A stretch of 64,000 nt of DNA from Sorex araneus (GCF_027595985.1 NC_073305.1:108112535-108176534), one strand, 5' to 3'; positions 1 to 13,790 are shown, counted from the first letter of the stretch. A program made the numbers and translations. The notes: a model not told the origin generated them from the letters alone.

Positions 1-2643
1 GGATAAACAGTGTGCTGCAGGAAGATTGAATGTAGAAATGATTTTTAGCCTTTGCTTTCGAAGTGCTGTTCAGTGAAAGATATAAGACAGCCTCTAGGTC
101 AGAGTTCATAGCCTGTGTTTAGAGGTGAAGTGATTTGGAAAATAAAGCTGAACTTTTCCAGGTTTTACACAAAAAAAGCAAAGTAATTCAAATGGGATGC
201 TAGTTTCACCTTTGTGATTGTTAATTTAGTAATGAGAATTATACTGAATTTGTACTTACAAAGTATTTAGTTAGGTCCCTAGGCCGTAATGAGCAAGTAC
301 TGTGTACTTTTAAAGAAAGTGGTTTTAGATCAGATTATAAATTATAAAAAAAAATTACTCTTTGCTTTCACTTTCGTTTTTTATTTTTAGAAAATGAGGT
401 TTACAAAAGTCATCGGAAGAGAAAGAACTCTAATATATAATATCAATTTTAGTGCTACATTTTGGGTTTAAATTTTATTCTGCTTTAGTGTTTAGTTAAT
501 GTTATATAATGATTCATCTATCATTTTATATTTATGTATTTGTATTCCTACATAACTATTGAATTTGAACTGTGCGTCATTCTATGCATTTTTAGATATT
601 CTCCAACTTTGTTTTAGGTAGCTAGACTCTACCTAAGAAGGCTTGTTTAAGCCACAAATAATAATTCTTAAATTCAGGAAATAAACTTTCATTTTAAAAA
701 TAGTTTATTTGAAAATTCTAATTTTGATTTATTTCTGTAGCTGAAAGAAAATTTTGGACAGAAAAAAATTGTGCCAAACTTCCAGTAATTTGCATTAAAG
801 AGAAAGAAATAGAATTTTTTTAAAAAAGTTAGTAGACATCAAACATGATTCAGTGAGATTAAATAATATACATTTTTTAAATGTAATATAGTTTCTAATT
901 TAATCATAATCATGATTTTTATGTAGATTCAGCTTTGGTAAAACAATGGGTTTGACTGATGTTTTAGGTATTATACAAGGATAGATTTAAATTACATTAT
1001 TTATACACTTTTTTTTTTAAGTTATATTGATTCACGGTTTTAAAAGCGGAGGCCTTGTATCAACAAGGATTTGTTGACTAAAGCTCATGTGCATGGTATT
1101 TGAAAGACAAAAATAACTTTGGAGTTTAAGGGAGCTGTTCTATTAGTTTAAGATGTAATATTAGTGACTCTGCTGTCTAAGAACTAACTTTTTTAATTAG
1201 TGCAATATAGAAAATTAGCTTATACTAGTATATTGTATACATTAATCTGTTTTGAAAACATTATAAATACCACTTAAGCCATGAGCTTACATGGAAAATA
1301 TTTTATATTAATAGTTGTATTTGTTTAATTCAGTAATAAAGTGAATTTCGAGTTGCTGGCAGAGTGCCTTCACATTTCTGTAATTCATTTGCTAAGAAAG
1401 TGTGATTCAAGACACCTGATTCATTTTCTCTCATTTGCTAAAACTTTTCCTATGAGCAGGTTTTGATGGGAGATGTAAAACAAAATTAGTCTCTGATAAT
1501 ATTTGAAAGTTGGATGATGTCTAACCTTACATAATGACTAGGACAAATTAACTTTTAATCAAAATATAAACTTATAGCGTTTTGGACTTAAAAGCTTTGA
1601 AATATGCATCATTTGCTATGTTGCTTTTTCTTCTAATAGAGTCTAGCTCTTGCACCATTTCTTATGATCCATAGACCACTAATTGCATTTAGAAGGAAAA
1701 TATCTATTGTCTTTTTTAATAGTAGTTACTGAGGACTAAATATATTGGGATTGAAGTTTAAAAGTAAACATACAGACCATTTAACATGGTTTTTAAGTTT
1801 TTTTTCTCTTAGAAAAGAAATTATAACCCTATGATCTGCTTTTATTTTTAGTACTTTTGTTAGTATAATTTACGCTCACATCACTCTTTGTAGAACAAAG
1901 TATATTCTCAGAGTTTAATTGTTATAAAGGTGTTAATGATGATCATTTACTTTTATAACCTGGTCTTTATTTGTAAAGTAAATTAGAATTTTTCTAAGTT
2001 GGACTTATGTTTCTCATTTTCATAGGAGGAATATAAAATTTTGATTGATCAGTTGATCGTATAGAGAATTTAGTGCCTATTCTTGCTTCTGATATTTCTC
2101 ATTACAAGGTCCAGCTTTTCTGGATTTTCATTAGATACTGAGAAAAATTAGCTAAGTTTATTGGGAAAATGAAAGCAATTAGAGGAAAGTGTGACCACAT
2201 ATAATTTTTTTCTTTTGTTATTTTAAACTTAACAACTTTCCAACTTAAGACGAGAATATAATGTTGCACAGTGAACTGTGTATAACTGTCTATCATTGAA
2301 AGAACTAAAAAGGTTTATTCTAGAATTATTCTGAAAAAGAAATTTGAGTCTGGAATTACATTTAATTTAAAACAACAACTGTTTGCTTTTAGAAACACAT
2401 CAAATGGTCATTATTCATGATTTTTTCTGTATAGGTATGCCTTGATTGGATTAATTTATTGGCTCTTTTATGTGTAACTTTTCAGGGGCTGAACAACAGC
2501 CTAATTTTATCTGGCAATGCTTTTCCATTATTTCTTACAAGTTTTATTTGGGAGCTCTTGGACTTTTCTTCCTCCTTCCTCCCTCACATTTTTGTTGTTC
2601 TAGCTCGGAACTGGCAGTGGACTTTTGAGAATTTTCCTGCTTT

Positions 2644-2658
2644 CCACCAGGGGGCAGC
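2644..2658 (+). promoter_or_regulatory. Candidate CTCF-binding motif
   Basis: The 15-mer CCACCAGGGGGCAGC fits the core CTCF consensus (CCASYAGRKGGCRSY) at every position. It lies in a locally GC-richer patch of an otherwise AT-rich intron, about 6.2 kb upstream of the last coding exon. A full-consensus match is seldom seen by chance in such sequence, but occupancy cannot be read from sequence. Confidence 0.6.
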
Positions 2659-3000
2659 ACTCACCCCTGTTTTCCTGGCAGCCCTGTGCCTGTTTATCTT
2701 GCAGTAGTCTCCACCCTCTTTTATAGGGCACGTTCCTATTTTATTTTGAATTTGCTCATGTGTTGTAAGGCCTAGTGTAAGTGTTTAGTGTAGCTCTTCA
2801 GCGACAGTGTATAAGCCATATTACTTCTCAGTCTTCTTCAATGATAGTTTGAACATTTCAGATGTCTTCTGTTGGTTATAACTTGAAAATCTTAAGAAGA
2901 AAATGAAATTTTACCAGTTATTGACCACTGTGATAGATCATTCCACTAAGCCAGGTACTGGTCAGTTTTAAAGAGGCAGATGTTTAGGTTAGTTATATGT

Positions 3001-3995
3001 TTTTTTTCTTTTTTCTTTTTCTTTTCCAGAAAACTTTCCACACGTTGCTTTTATTTACAACACTAACTTTTGGTAGGTCACTAAGGTTAACGGAACAATA
3101 AGTTAGCCAGAAATCACTGTATAAAAGAGGAAAGCTGAAAATGCCACTTTCTATAGAGAACCCATGGTTCAGTTTTATTCAGAACAAAAGCAGGAAAATA
3201 AAAAACAGAAAAGAACTTTTGATTATATGAGAAGAAACTCAAGCATATTTATGTCAGATATCTGTATTCAAGCTACACATGCAATAAGGACTATATTCTG
3301 CTAATGCTGTTGATTTGGTGCTACATTTATCTACAGTCTAATATTAGCAATTATAAACTGAGCAGTGCAACTAGTATGTGGAAGAAGTCTTACAGTGTTA
3401 TAGTGTCATGCAGAGTGCTTCACTTCTCTTCACACCACTGGTTCTCTTCTTGGGATTCATCTTCTTCAGTAAAGTCATTTTTTTATATTGAAGGTCTTAG
3501 GAATCTCCTCAGGTGTTTTCCCCTTGATTATATTGGCAATAGTCTTGCCTGTAACATCAAACAAACCTTTGATGTCTAAGTAGTTGCAATAAGTTAGAAT
3601 AAGTACTAATTAGAATAAGTTCAAAAAGTGTTCCTTGATCCATTTTCAGGATTTTTGGTCCCAGACAATCTTCCTTTCTCTCATTATCCTCAGAAGGAGT
3701 TGGAGGGACGGAGGTCATTCTTGTGGTGGGTGTACCATTGAATAACACATTTTAATATTGCTGCATTAACATTTGGGAGAGGAACTGGTCCATCATCTCT
3801 TTTTATCACCCATCCTCAAATCTTCCAACATAGTTCTGATAGTTACAAACTGTTGGGCAGTTTCCACATCAACTTCAAGTATCCCTTCATCTCTGAAGCT
3901 TAATAGAAGGCATGATGTTTGGTTAGGAGGAAAGAGTGGTCTAGAGCAGGGCCATGTCAGCACATCAAAGAGAAAGGTGGAGGATACGGCCTTTT
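3001..3995 (-). pseudogene. SKP1: SKP1 processed pseudogene
   Basis: An intronless, decayed copy of SKP1, the SCF ubiquitin-ligase adaptor that binds F-box proteins. The ATG-like start is at 3913 on the minus strand (M-P-S-I-K-L-Q), followed within a few codons by stops. The middle reads DQGTLFELIL (about 3600-3650). The C-terminal part encoding the [22 protein letters not shown] and NQWCEE-like segments lies at about 3430-3560. A poly(A)-like tail appears as the T-rich run at 3001-3027 on the plus strand. The imperfect pair TAGTTAT at the two edges may be the target duplication. Frameshifts and stops make it non-functional. The identification rests on recall of the SKP1 protein and is strong. 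Confidence 0.88.
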
Positions 3996-4056
3996 CCTCA
4001 GTAGTTATGAGGTCTTTTTGTTGTTGTTGTTTTTGTTTTTTAAGGAGATAACATTA

Positions 4057-4211
4057 TTTTTTTCTTTTTGGGTCACACCCAGCTATACTCAGGGATTATT
4101 CCTGGCTCTGCACTCAGGAGTCACTCCTGGTTGTGCTTGGGATACTGGGAATCACACCCGGGTTGGCCAAATGCCAAATGTACTACGTGCTGTGCTATCG
4201 CTCCAGCCCCC
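4057..4211 (-). mobile_element. tRNA-derived shrew SINE
   Basis: Reverse-strand copy of the short shrew SINE. On the plus strand it starts with a T-rich run (the A tail), then 'gggtcacacccag', and ends with 'gctatcgctccagcccc', the complement of the SINE 5' end. Moderately diverged. It sits just upstream of the SKP1 retrocopy's 5' end. Confidence 0.85.
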
Positions 4212-6071
4212 TTTTCTTTCTTTCTTTCTTTCTTTTTTTTTTTTTGCTAGCAAAATTCTTAATGTCTTTTGGTATTAAGTAAACAGAGGCTCAGAGGTTG
4301 TCATAGAAGGATCTTTGTTCTTCACACAGAATTCAAAATTCCATATCATATCAACTATATTGTGTGAAACCTTGTCATAAGAATACCAAGATTTGTAGAG
4401 AGTGACCAACATCATAATGTGGATTGCTTGTGATTGATTTAGTGATGTGAGTCTCTGTACTGTGATACAGTGACAGAAGAATGTATAGTGGATTATAATT
4501 TAAACTTTAGTGGAAAAATGTGGTTACATACTAAGAGATTCTGAATGATCCAAAGACAGATATGTATACATACACATATGTATGTACTTATATGTGTGCA
4601 TTTACATCTGTGATGTAAAACCTGTAACACAGTTGCAAAAACAGGAATATGTAAAGAAAACTTAAATTTGTTTGAACCTAGCAGTATTGTTATCTCAAAA
4701 CAATATTTTTATCCTAAATTAATATAGGTATCTGAAAGCCTAATGTATTTACTTTTACTTACCTTTCTGCTTAAAAATTTTAGTGTTTGGCAATTTCAGT
4801 ACGATACCTATAAATTTGTTTTGTTACAGAAGATAAATTTTATTTAGCTGGCGCTCAATTTTTATGATTTGTTATTTCATGTTGTCTGCTTCCTTTTCTG
4901 TTGTAGTGTGCTTAGCAACCCAGATGGCTAATAGATAAACAATTTGAGGTTTACTTATTTAAATCACTTAGTAGAGCCTTGGAGGTTCCAAATATCCATG
5001 GCCATCTGTTTATTGCTCTGTATGTTATCTTTATGTTCAAGAACATGCCTCAGGCTTCTTCAGATCTTCATCTTTATCTTCCTTATATACACCAGCAAAT
5101 TTTTTAGACCAAACTAAACTTGTTACACTCTTGAGGGCCTATGATAATCATTCATCCTTGCTTGCCTTCTATTTTATTATTTTTCTAATTTTTTCTTTTT
5201 GTTTTGATTAATAGTAGTGCTTCAGAACCCATCGAAGATAAACTACGCATGTGAGTCTAGTGGCCAGTGTATGTAGCTATTTGTTTGACCTTGGACATTT
5301 TCCTTCCTCTGTACTTATTTCTTCGTCTGGGAGATTAAATACCTACTCTATACTTTTGTTAAAATGCTAAGATAATTTATTATTCATTTTTAACACTCCT
5401 GCCACAATATGATTACTTTTTAATCATTAAGTTTAAAAGGAAAATTCTCTTACAAAAAGACATTCAGAAATAAATTTGTGGCGAAGGTTATGACTATAAC
5501 TTACTATGGAGATAATTTTGTAACATATACAAATATCAAATCTTTGTGTTGTGTATTGAAACTAACAGCTTATGCCACTTGTCCCTCGATAAAAATGCTA
5601 AGTTTAGATACCATATTCTTGGATTTCACAGTTCTTTTGGAGAGAATGCCTATTTTTCCAGGAGCACCTTGAACACACCATAATCAAGTAGATGTAGGCA
5701 TGACTGCAGAGCCTCCCGGGGCCCCCTTGCAGTCCTTTCCACTGGTTCATTCTAGAGTGGCACTCTGGGTAATTGGAGAAGTGTTTCTGGGCACGTACCT
5801 GGGTTCTCTCCTGTCGGTCCTGGTTACATGTTTCACTGTGATGTGCTTTGAAGCCTCATAGTCACATATGTCATTGTTACCTGTGGATCAGGTCCCCTCT
5901 CAGCAATGCCCCGGGCAAGGTGATTGTTTCTTCTTAATTTTATGTGGATCGCTTTTTCTTTCTCTCTCTTTCTTACTAAGATGGTTTTAAAATAAAACTT
6001 TTCCTAAATGGTCTCTGGCTGAGGTGTGAATACTTTTTCTTAGGTTTATAAAACATAAGCATAATTTGTGT

Positions 6072-6245
6072 TTTGTTTTTTTCTTTTTGGGTCATACCCG
6101 GCGATGCACAGGGGTCACTCCTGGCTTTGCACTCAGGAATTACCCCTGGCAGTGCTCAGGGGACCATATGGGATGCTGGGAATCGAACCCGCATCAGCCG
6201 AATGCAAGGCAAACACCGTACCCGTTGTGCTATCATTCCAGCCCC
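6072..6245 (-). mobile_element. tRNA-derived shrew SINE
   Basis: Near-consensus reverse copy: T-rich tail at 6071-6088, the 'ggaccatatgggatgctggg' block at 6161-6181, box-B-like 'gggaatcgaacccg' complement, and 'ccagcccc' at the 5' end of the element. It sits in the BCKDHB intron, antisense to the gene. Confidence 0.9.
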
Positions 6246-8789
6246 TAAAATAGCCATTTTAAAAAATGCATTCTTGAAAAATGGAAAAGAAGAATATGAT
6301 TAACTTGGCTTGCCAGGAAAATCAGGACACATGGCTTCTATATTTGCTGTGTCATATATGGTACATGATGGAGAGAGGGATATACTTTGTAAATGATTAA
6401 TCAAGGACATTTAATCTACAAATTTACTAATAAAATTTAAGGGTGTGTGTGTATGTGTATGGAACTTCTGTGTGTGGGGGGGTGGAAATTGAGACTGAAG
6501 AAAATTGCTCTGTTTTGCAAAGAAATCTATACTCATAAGTGATTTGTATATGATCCGTTTATTTCTTTACCAAACATATTATATGTAGTTGTTTTAGGAA
6601 AAGTTTTTAATACAAATCTAAGGAGAAAGAACTTATCTATTTAATATACTTTATTATACTTTTTATATTATTTCTATATTATTTTATATTGTTATTATAT
6701 AATACAGTAATATCCTTATAATCTAATGGTCATTAAAATGCTGACCCATTTTATTTGGTTAGGGCATAACCTTAACTGAATCACAATCTTTGTAATATGT
6801 TCTTTTTATATAGAACATATTACATAGAATATTATCTTCTATGATATTTGTGACTTTTATATATTTGGAGATACTCCACACAATTTTTTGCAGTTGATTT
6901 TAAATTAAAGAAATGCTAGATATAAAATCACAAATTATATATAAAATCACAAATTGCAGATAGCAATAACATTTATTCGCAGTAAGTGATTCTTCACTTT
7001 ATACTTTAATTTCAGTGTCATTTCATTACAAAATTATTACTTTCTTATAAAAACTCAATGCAGTTACAGTACCAAGTGGAGTTCTTTCTCACCTTCTTGC
7101 TACTTCGAGCTTCGGAGTGTGATTACTGCTTAATGATCCTGGTAGACCCTTATCTTTGTATATGCACACATAGACGTCTATAAATATTGATTCTCACATC
7201 CTTGGGGAATTGGAAGCACCAATATTTGAAAGAAATTGTCAGTATTAGTAATTATGTTAATGAAGAATTTCAGAAACACTGACAGATTGTTTTGGCAGAA
7301 GTGCTATCCAGTTCAAAAAAAAAACAATACTTTATAACAGGTACAAAATTAAAAGCATTCTGTATTTTGCTGTGGTTTCTTTGTTTTGTCATGCCTGTGG
7401 CTGGCTTGTGTGTGAAGAGTGCAATATTAAGGAAAGACAAAGAAACCATCCTGTTGACTGAAATAATAAAATTGAGCAAATTCCAACCTGACAGCTTAAA
7501 TCTCCTTAAAATTACATGTTTCAATCAAAAAACAATTCATCCAAGTTGTCATTTTTTGAGCTTGGTAATGAATTTCTTAGGTGATTCTTCAAGTCTTCTG
7601 GATGCAAGATTCTGAAGTTATTGATGAAGATTTCAGTTGCAATGGGGAAAAAAAACATTTTGGATACACTTGTCAATGGAAAAAATAGCACAGAGCATAG
7701 GGACTGTGCATTAGTCGTAAGGATTCCTTCATATAAAATTTTCCATTCAAATATTTTTAATGCATTGAATTAAAAGTATATAAGCAAGTGTGGACTGCCT
7801 CAAATCCTCTCTGAAGGAGGAAATGTAGAAAATAGATCAATCATTATGTGATTAAATTATTCCTAGGGAGGTTATATTAATTTTAACTGCAGTTTTTATC
7901 TGGATTATTCAAATTAGTATCATTCTCCTAAGAGTGGTTTAATCATTTGTCTTTGAAAAGATTATTTTCCACTCTACAAATTTTATTTTCAAATTTGACT
8001 TTGTCACTCAACATTTTTTCCCTGAAGATGATTTCCATGGGTGGTTCTTTTTGGAATTTTATGGGTTTGGACCAATAATACAGAGCCACATGTAATTCAG
8101 AGTCTCACTGGGAAAACAGATCATTGGGCAAGTACCCTGGATTGTGCTGAACTCAGCTCTTGAGTGCTTAGGGCAGGAGACCTTTCACACTGGCAGTGCT
8201 CTGGTCAAGGCTTTTTAGCTGAGGTGCCAGGTGCCAACTTAGAGATCTGTGCACAGCAGTCAGTCAGAGAAAAGCAAGCTTATGGGATGATGGCCAAGGG
8301 ATCAATAGCATCTACAGATGCACAAAGCCTGTGAGAGAAAGTAGGACACAGTTAGTTTATTGGTAGTTCACTCTGGCTGTGTAGAGGAATTATAGGCATT
8401 CACTCTGAAAGTAATCTGTGGTTAATTGTCTTCACATAAAATTTGAAAAGTGTGATAAATCATATAGCACTGCTAATTTCAAACCACAGACATTTATTGT
8501 ATGAACATTTTATTATGATTTGGTCATACTTATTTGATCATGTTTTCTATGATCCTGATTTGACTTTAACATTAGCTACACGTATAGTCATGAATTCATT
8601 TGCTCATATGAAAATATTTTAAGTAAAGCTAGGTTTATGTTGATGCTATTTGTTAGCTACTTTTTCAAAGACATGCCCACCATTTTAATATCCTTATTAT
8701 TTTAATATCTGAAGCAATTGTACATTTAATTGAAATATTTATTTCATCTCTGTGAATAAAAAGAAATATTCTTTTTTTCTCTTTTTTAA

Positions 8790-8954
<165 letters not shown>

Positions 8955-10489
8955 CCACACAGGTAATCACTTCCTTGTGTATTGAGAAAGCCAGCACATG
9001 TTCTTGATATTAGTGAACAACTGCTAAGGACTAGTGGTCATCAGTGTGTTGTGTTAATGTGTATACTGACATCTAGAACAAAATATGGATTGCAGAAACA
9101 ATTAAAGCCTATGGCTGTATATTTTTATTTGATAGAATAAATTAAATACTGAGCATGTTAACTGATTTCTGATGGACAGATGCATGCATATGTTGACATT
9201 GAACAATCACTAGATGAAGTAATCTTTTCTATGATCTTATTGCAAGCATCCCTTGCCTTCCTTTCATATGTATATTTTTAATCAATTTTGAATTGTGAAT
9301 ACACGGTTATTGTTTTAATGACCCTTTATGAACCATAAAACTCTATGATGACACATAACATTTTGAAATGTGTAGGTATAGCAACTGAAAAATAGATTTA
9401 TTAAATAAGAAACCTATTCATGGTATAAGAACTTTTTACCAAAAGAATAAAAAGAGAAACAGCTCCTCAAAGGTGGCATCGCCACTATTTCCGGAACCTT
9501 TTTTTAGAAAGTGAATGTTTTTATATTGAATAGTAAATGATTTTTATTCAGTATGTCTAAGTCATGCTTACCTTTCTCTTCAAGCAGTGTAACTGCTGTT
9601 AGACTTTTATCTATCAAAGATGAGTACCTTTAAACCTTGTTAGTTTTTAGGGTTTTAATAAAGAAGTTGCTATTCCTAGCACTGATTTATGCTTTACATT
9701 TTAATATCTAGATTGTCCAGTGATCAGTACACTTTGAAGAACCAGGTCTTTTAAGGAAAATGATAATAGTATTTGTATATTAACACAGCCTATACTTGTT
9801 AAATATAGAAGATAGTGTAACTCTTGAATTCTGTCCTGGCAGCAGTGTGAACTTACCTAATGCCAGAGATAGCATCCTTCCTTTTGTTCAGGTAGAGAAA
9901 AGAATGTCTCTATCAGCCACGGTGATTCCCATGTTTTTGGTAGTTCTTTACTGGGTGGTTATAGATATAAATCAGGACCATCTGCCATCATATTCCAGGC
10001 ATTTTTTCAGACATGCTGACATAGTTACTGTGTATTTCATGTCCTCAAAATGGCTGTGAAAACAACTGACAGCTATAATGAGTCACAGTAGGACTGGTTA
10101 GAGGGTTTGCTCACTTCTGTTATCCATCTCATTCCTTTCTACAGCTCATCCATCATGGACTGTTACGGTGGCCATTTCCCTTGTTGCTTTTTAAATTTTT
10201 TATTTGTACTGTTATTATTTGTGGTGATTGAACACTGGGCATTATATATATGTAAAGCATGCATTCTACCACTGCCACTCACCCCCAGGCCCCTGTTATT
10301 TTTAAAAAAAATAGTTAGGTGCTGCTTTTAAATTTAAAATATTTCTGTTTAATAACATAAAAATATTTAACCTTTTCGGGAAGTATGATAAAATAATAAC
10401 TCTTCTGCGTCAAAATTCAAATCTGAAATTTTTTTGAAAAATGTCCTACACTTGAGAATGTCAATAATTGTTTTTGATTTCTTTTACAG
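8955..10489 (+). other. BCKDHB: BCKDHB 3' UTR with intron (alternative 3' end)
   Basis: Positions 8955-8962 are 3' UTR, followed at once by a consensus donor (CAG|GTAATC, GT at 8963-8964). A pyrimidine-rich acceptor, 'gatttcttttacag', ends at 10489. Splicing here gives a short transcript whose last exon is wholly non-coding. If the donor is skipped, the exon reads through, and AATAAA hexamers at 9136-9141 and 9657-9662 could serve as poly(A) signals. I recall that human BCKDHB has two transcripts with the same protein and different 3' UTRs, which fits. The stop lies 8 nt from the junction, so nonsense-mediated decay is not expected. Confidence 0.72.
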
Positions 10490-10765
10490 AAACTGGAGGA
10501 TTATGACTAAGACATGGAAATATTTTTCTGAATTTTTTATATTTCTTTAAACTTATCTCTTCTTGAAAACAGAGTTTTTATGAAATGAACTATCTTGGAT
10601 ATTGACAGCAAAGTGAAAAATATACTATTGCATTGACCCAGATGAATTATTTCTGCTTAGAGTTTTTAAAATGTTCCATACCATAGTCTTCTAAATTCCA
10701 CTTTATTTCTTCTGTAAATATTAGGGTTGGGGATAGTATTCAATAAAGCAAAATCAGATTTGTCC
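10490..10765 (+). other. BCKDHB: BCKDHB terminal 3' UTR exon
   Basis: Begins after the acceptor at 10487-10489 and has no coding potential. It ends about 20 nt after a perfect AATAAA hexamer, followed by a GT-rich stretch (10767-10780) typical of a downstream cleavage element. The exact cleavage site is an estimate. Confidence 0.7.
10742..10747 (+). terminator. BCKDHB: Polyadenylation signal AATAAA of BCKDHB
   Basis: Perfect AATAAA in the terminal 3' UTR exon, with a GT/T-rich element about 20-35 nt downstream. The best-placed poly(A) signal after the 3' UTR acceptor. Confidence 0.7.
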
Positions 10766-11218
10766 AGGGTTTGTTTCCTTTATTTTTTATTAATTAAAAC
10801 AATTTCTGTTGCAAAGTAATAGAACATTAATTTCCAAGTAATAGTTTGTACGTTGAGTCTGAGTGATGGTGAAATGTTTAGAATAGCAATTTTGCAATTC
10901 TTTTGTTTTGTTCTTCATGGCTGACATTGTTATATGTTGATAAAACTTCTGGAATATTTCTCACTCTTTCCAACATTCTTTCCTCTTATCTCAACACGGG
11001 CTGCTGATAGACTCAGACATTTCTTCTCCAGACATTGGGGTAAAAGAGCTTCCTCGCTGTCCCTTTTCCTGAATTAGGGAGATGATCAGCATGAGCCTGA
11101 GTCTATATTTTCTTATACAATCAACAAAGTTTTCCTGCATTTCTGGCCCTTCCTCCCCCTGTTGTGATGTTGAAAAGCGAATATCTTTCTGATATGTTCT
11201 GTATATTGTTACTGAGTA

Positions 11219-11287
11219 AAATATATATATATATATAAATATACATATACATATATATATGTATATACACATATACATATATATATA
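11219..11287. repeat. AT-rich (TA/CATA)n microsatellite
   Basis: Alternating TA, ATAC and CATATA units over about 70 bp. It yields spurious Tyr/Ile/Met-rich open frames on the minus strand. Confidence 0.9.
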
Positions 11288-11443
11288 GCAACAAAAGATT
11301 ACAAACAGGAAGAATCCTCTTGCTGGGCTTATCGCAGTGTTTCTTATTTCTTACTCTTTTTCTCTTGACTTTATCTTCAGACATTGTGCTGTTTGACCAA
11401 CCCCAATACCCATTAGATTCCACAAGCTAAGAAACCCATCCCA

Positions 11444-11724
11444 TTAGATGCATGCTGAAAGTAGATAATGGACCAAACATAATGACCTCTCAGTGTCTGT
11501 GTTGCAAGCTATAGTGCCAAAAAGTACAGAGAGAGTATGGGGAATATTGTCTGCCATGGAGGCGGGGGGAGGGTGGGAAAAGGGGGTATACCCGGGATTT
11601 TGGTGGTGGGGAATGTGCACTGGTGGAGGGATGGGTTTTGATCATTGTGAGATTGTAACCCAAACATGAAAGCTTGTAACTATCTCACGGTGATTCAATA
11701 AAATTGAAAAAAAAAAAAAAGAAA
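11444..11724 (+). mobile_element. L1 3' end, 5'-truncated, with target duplication
   Basis: Plus-strand copy of the shrew L1 3' UTR: G-rich segment at 11560-11600, 'ggtggagggatgggt', 'cggtgattcaataaaattg', then a poly(A) run. Flanked by AAACCCATCCCA at 11432-11443 and 11725-11736, a perfect 12-bp target-site duplication. Confidence 0.88.
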
Positions 11725-12397
11725 AAACCCATCCCAGGACCAGCCTCGTCCTCAGCCCACCAAAAAAGAAAGATAAACAAGGTCATACAGTGTTTCCCTT
11801 TGCTTATAGTAAAAAAATGAGTGTTTCTTATTAGTGTGTATCTTTAAAACTACAACATTAGAAGCACTCAGTTAATTTTTTAAAAATCAGATATGTGGAG
11901 GATAGTCAGGAAACAATATTTGTAGACTTAAAGAAGATTGCAAGGAAATTAAAGGCATTTTGTGTCATACTTTCTGGTTAGCAGTAGACTGATAAAACAG
12001 GCATTTATGAGGGACAAAAGCAAAGTTCTTCCAGGGTTTAAGAACAGAAATGTACCTGTAGATTATAGGCTAGAAAAAGTTGTTGTTTGTTAGCAACATA
12101 TTTGGAAAAAATGTAGGGAATCCAGTTGACTTCGGTTGCAGGACATAAGTTTTAGTTTAAGATGCCAAAACTCAGTATGAATATTGGCTTGGTCTTCACT
12201 CTCCGCTGAAGGCTCCAGGCACCCTGATTGACAAGCAAGGATTCATGTGCTCCACTCAGCCGAGCAGAAATTGTGCAGTAGTCAACTACAGTCTGTCATA
12301 TTTTTATTCGAACATACATGTTTTGATGAATTAGTTGTTTAATTGATAATATAATTTCAGTTGAAGTGGCATTCATATTGTTAATAATGTTCTTTTA

Positions 12398-12588
12398 TTT
12401 ATTTGTTTGTTTGTTTATTTTTTGCTTTTTGGGTTACACCTAGTGATGCACAGGGGTTACTCCTGGCTCTGCACTCAGGAATTACTCCTGGCGGTACTCA
12501 GGGGACCATATGGGATGCTGGGAATCAAACCCGGGTAGGCCCCATACAAGGCAGACACCCTATTTCGCTGTGCTATTGCTCCAGCCCC
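12398..12588 (-). mobile_element. Young tRNA-derived SINE with 16-bp duplication
   Basis: Near-consensus reverse-strand SINE. Flanked by a perfect TAATAATGTTCTTTTA duplication at 12382-12397 and 12589-12604. The intact duplication and low divergence argue for a recent insertion. Confidence 0.93.
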
Positions 12589-13670
12589 TAATAATGTTCT
12601 TTTAATAATTCATTTGGTATTGTAATAATTCTCCTTTAGACATTGCAATTTTCTTTTCTTTTGCTGTATATACTAGTGAGCAGAAAGGGAGTTGTGCCCA
12701 GAGTACCTGAGTTTGTAGCATTTTCTCCACCAATTATCTCATATTATCTTCCAGGAAATAGTCCCCTCTCTCCCCCAAAAATTGAGTTACAATTAATACC
12801 ACATTCAAGTCTATGGTTTTATATATATCTATAGATATATAGATATATATATAATCAAATACATTTGTACATGAAACAGATATTGCATGTTACAAAAACA
12901 AGGACATAGTGATGAGGAGATATTCTAGAGGTTTTAAGTGAATGCCAAATTCAAATCCTTCACTACTACAGTTCAGTTCCTTTAGGAAAATAATATCTGT
13001 GGTCTATACAACTGGTAGATATTATACAGCTTAAGCAAACAGACTTGTATACATGGGGGGGCGGGGGGCGGGGATTGGTGAGGAGGCACAGAGACTGAAC
13101 ATTACTTCAATATAATCCTTTAGGTTTAAGTTGCATAATCTGAAAATGTTTGGTGACAGTCCCGAGAGACAGACCAAGGAGGATCCACAGTTCAACAAAA
13201 CTCTTGCAGTGGCTCTCCCTGAGGGACACAGGATTTCTGGCGCTGGGGCAGACCTGTCCCCATCTTCTAAAATAGTGCTGCAATTCTTCAGAGAGCTGCT
13301 CTCCACTCGGCCCTTGGCTGAGGGGCAGCAAGGTCATCCCGCTGTAGCCTCAGCCCTGGCTCTGGCCCAGCCCAGTCATAACCACAGAATAGAACGGTCA
13401 ACCTGGCCAGAAAAAAAAAAATTCAGTAAGCCTTGGCTTTGTCAACATTAGTTTCTGAAAAGTTTGCTTCTCAAGATATTCACATGCTCTGGATTCACTG
13501 ATGATATGAGATAAGTGTGCTCCAGCTGGGCACACGGTCCCAGCCCTTAACTTTTGCTGGCACTTTGGCTGAGGACTGAGGCGCAAACATGATTCTTAAG
13601 CTGTCAAATTGGAATTTCCAGCAGGAAATGAAGATTTGGAGACTTTGATATGCTCCCCATAAGAGATCTT

Positions 13671-13790
13671 TTTCTTTTTTAAAATTTTTTTATTAGTGAA
13701 TCACCATGAGGTACAGTTACAGACTTACAAACTTTCGTGCTTGCATTTCAGTTATACAGTGGTTGAGTGCCCATCCCTCCACCAGTGCCA
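13671..13790 (-). mobile_element. Very short L1 3' end (120 bp)
   Basis: Reverse-strand L1 3' UTR end: T-rich tail, 'attagtgaatcaccatgaggtac', ending at 'tccctccaccagtgcca'. Flanked by the 12-bp duplication ATAAGAGATCTT at 13659-13670 and 13791-13802. Severely 5'-truncated. Confidence 0.88.

Noticed and set aside
2459..2707. 82-codon frame over the CTCF motif
   Set aside because: No family resemblance, no splice context; the local base composition explains the open frame.
7270..7615. Overlapping antiparallel frames of 84 and 107 codons in the BCKDHB intron
   Set aside because: No domain, no repeat or retrocopy signature; likely chance.
10991..11423. Minus-strand frames of 95-100 codons rich in Tyr/Ile
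   Set aside because: They run through the TA/CATA microsatellite; composition artefact.
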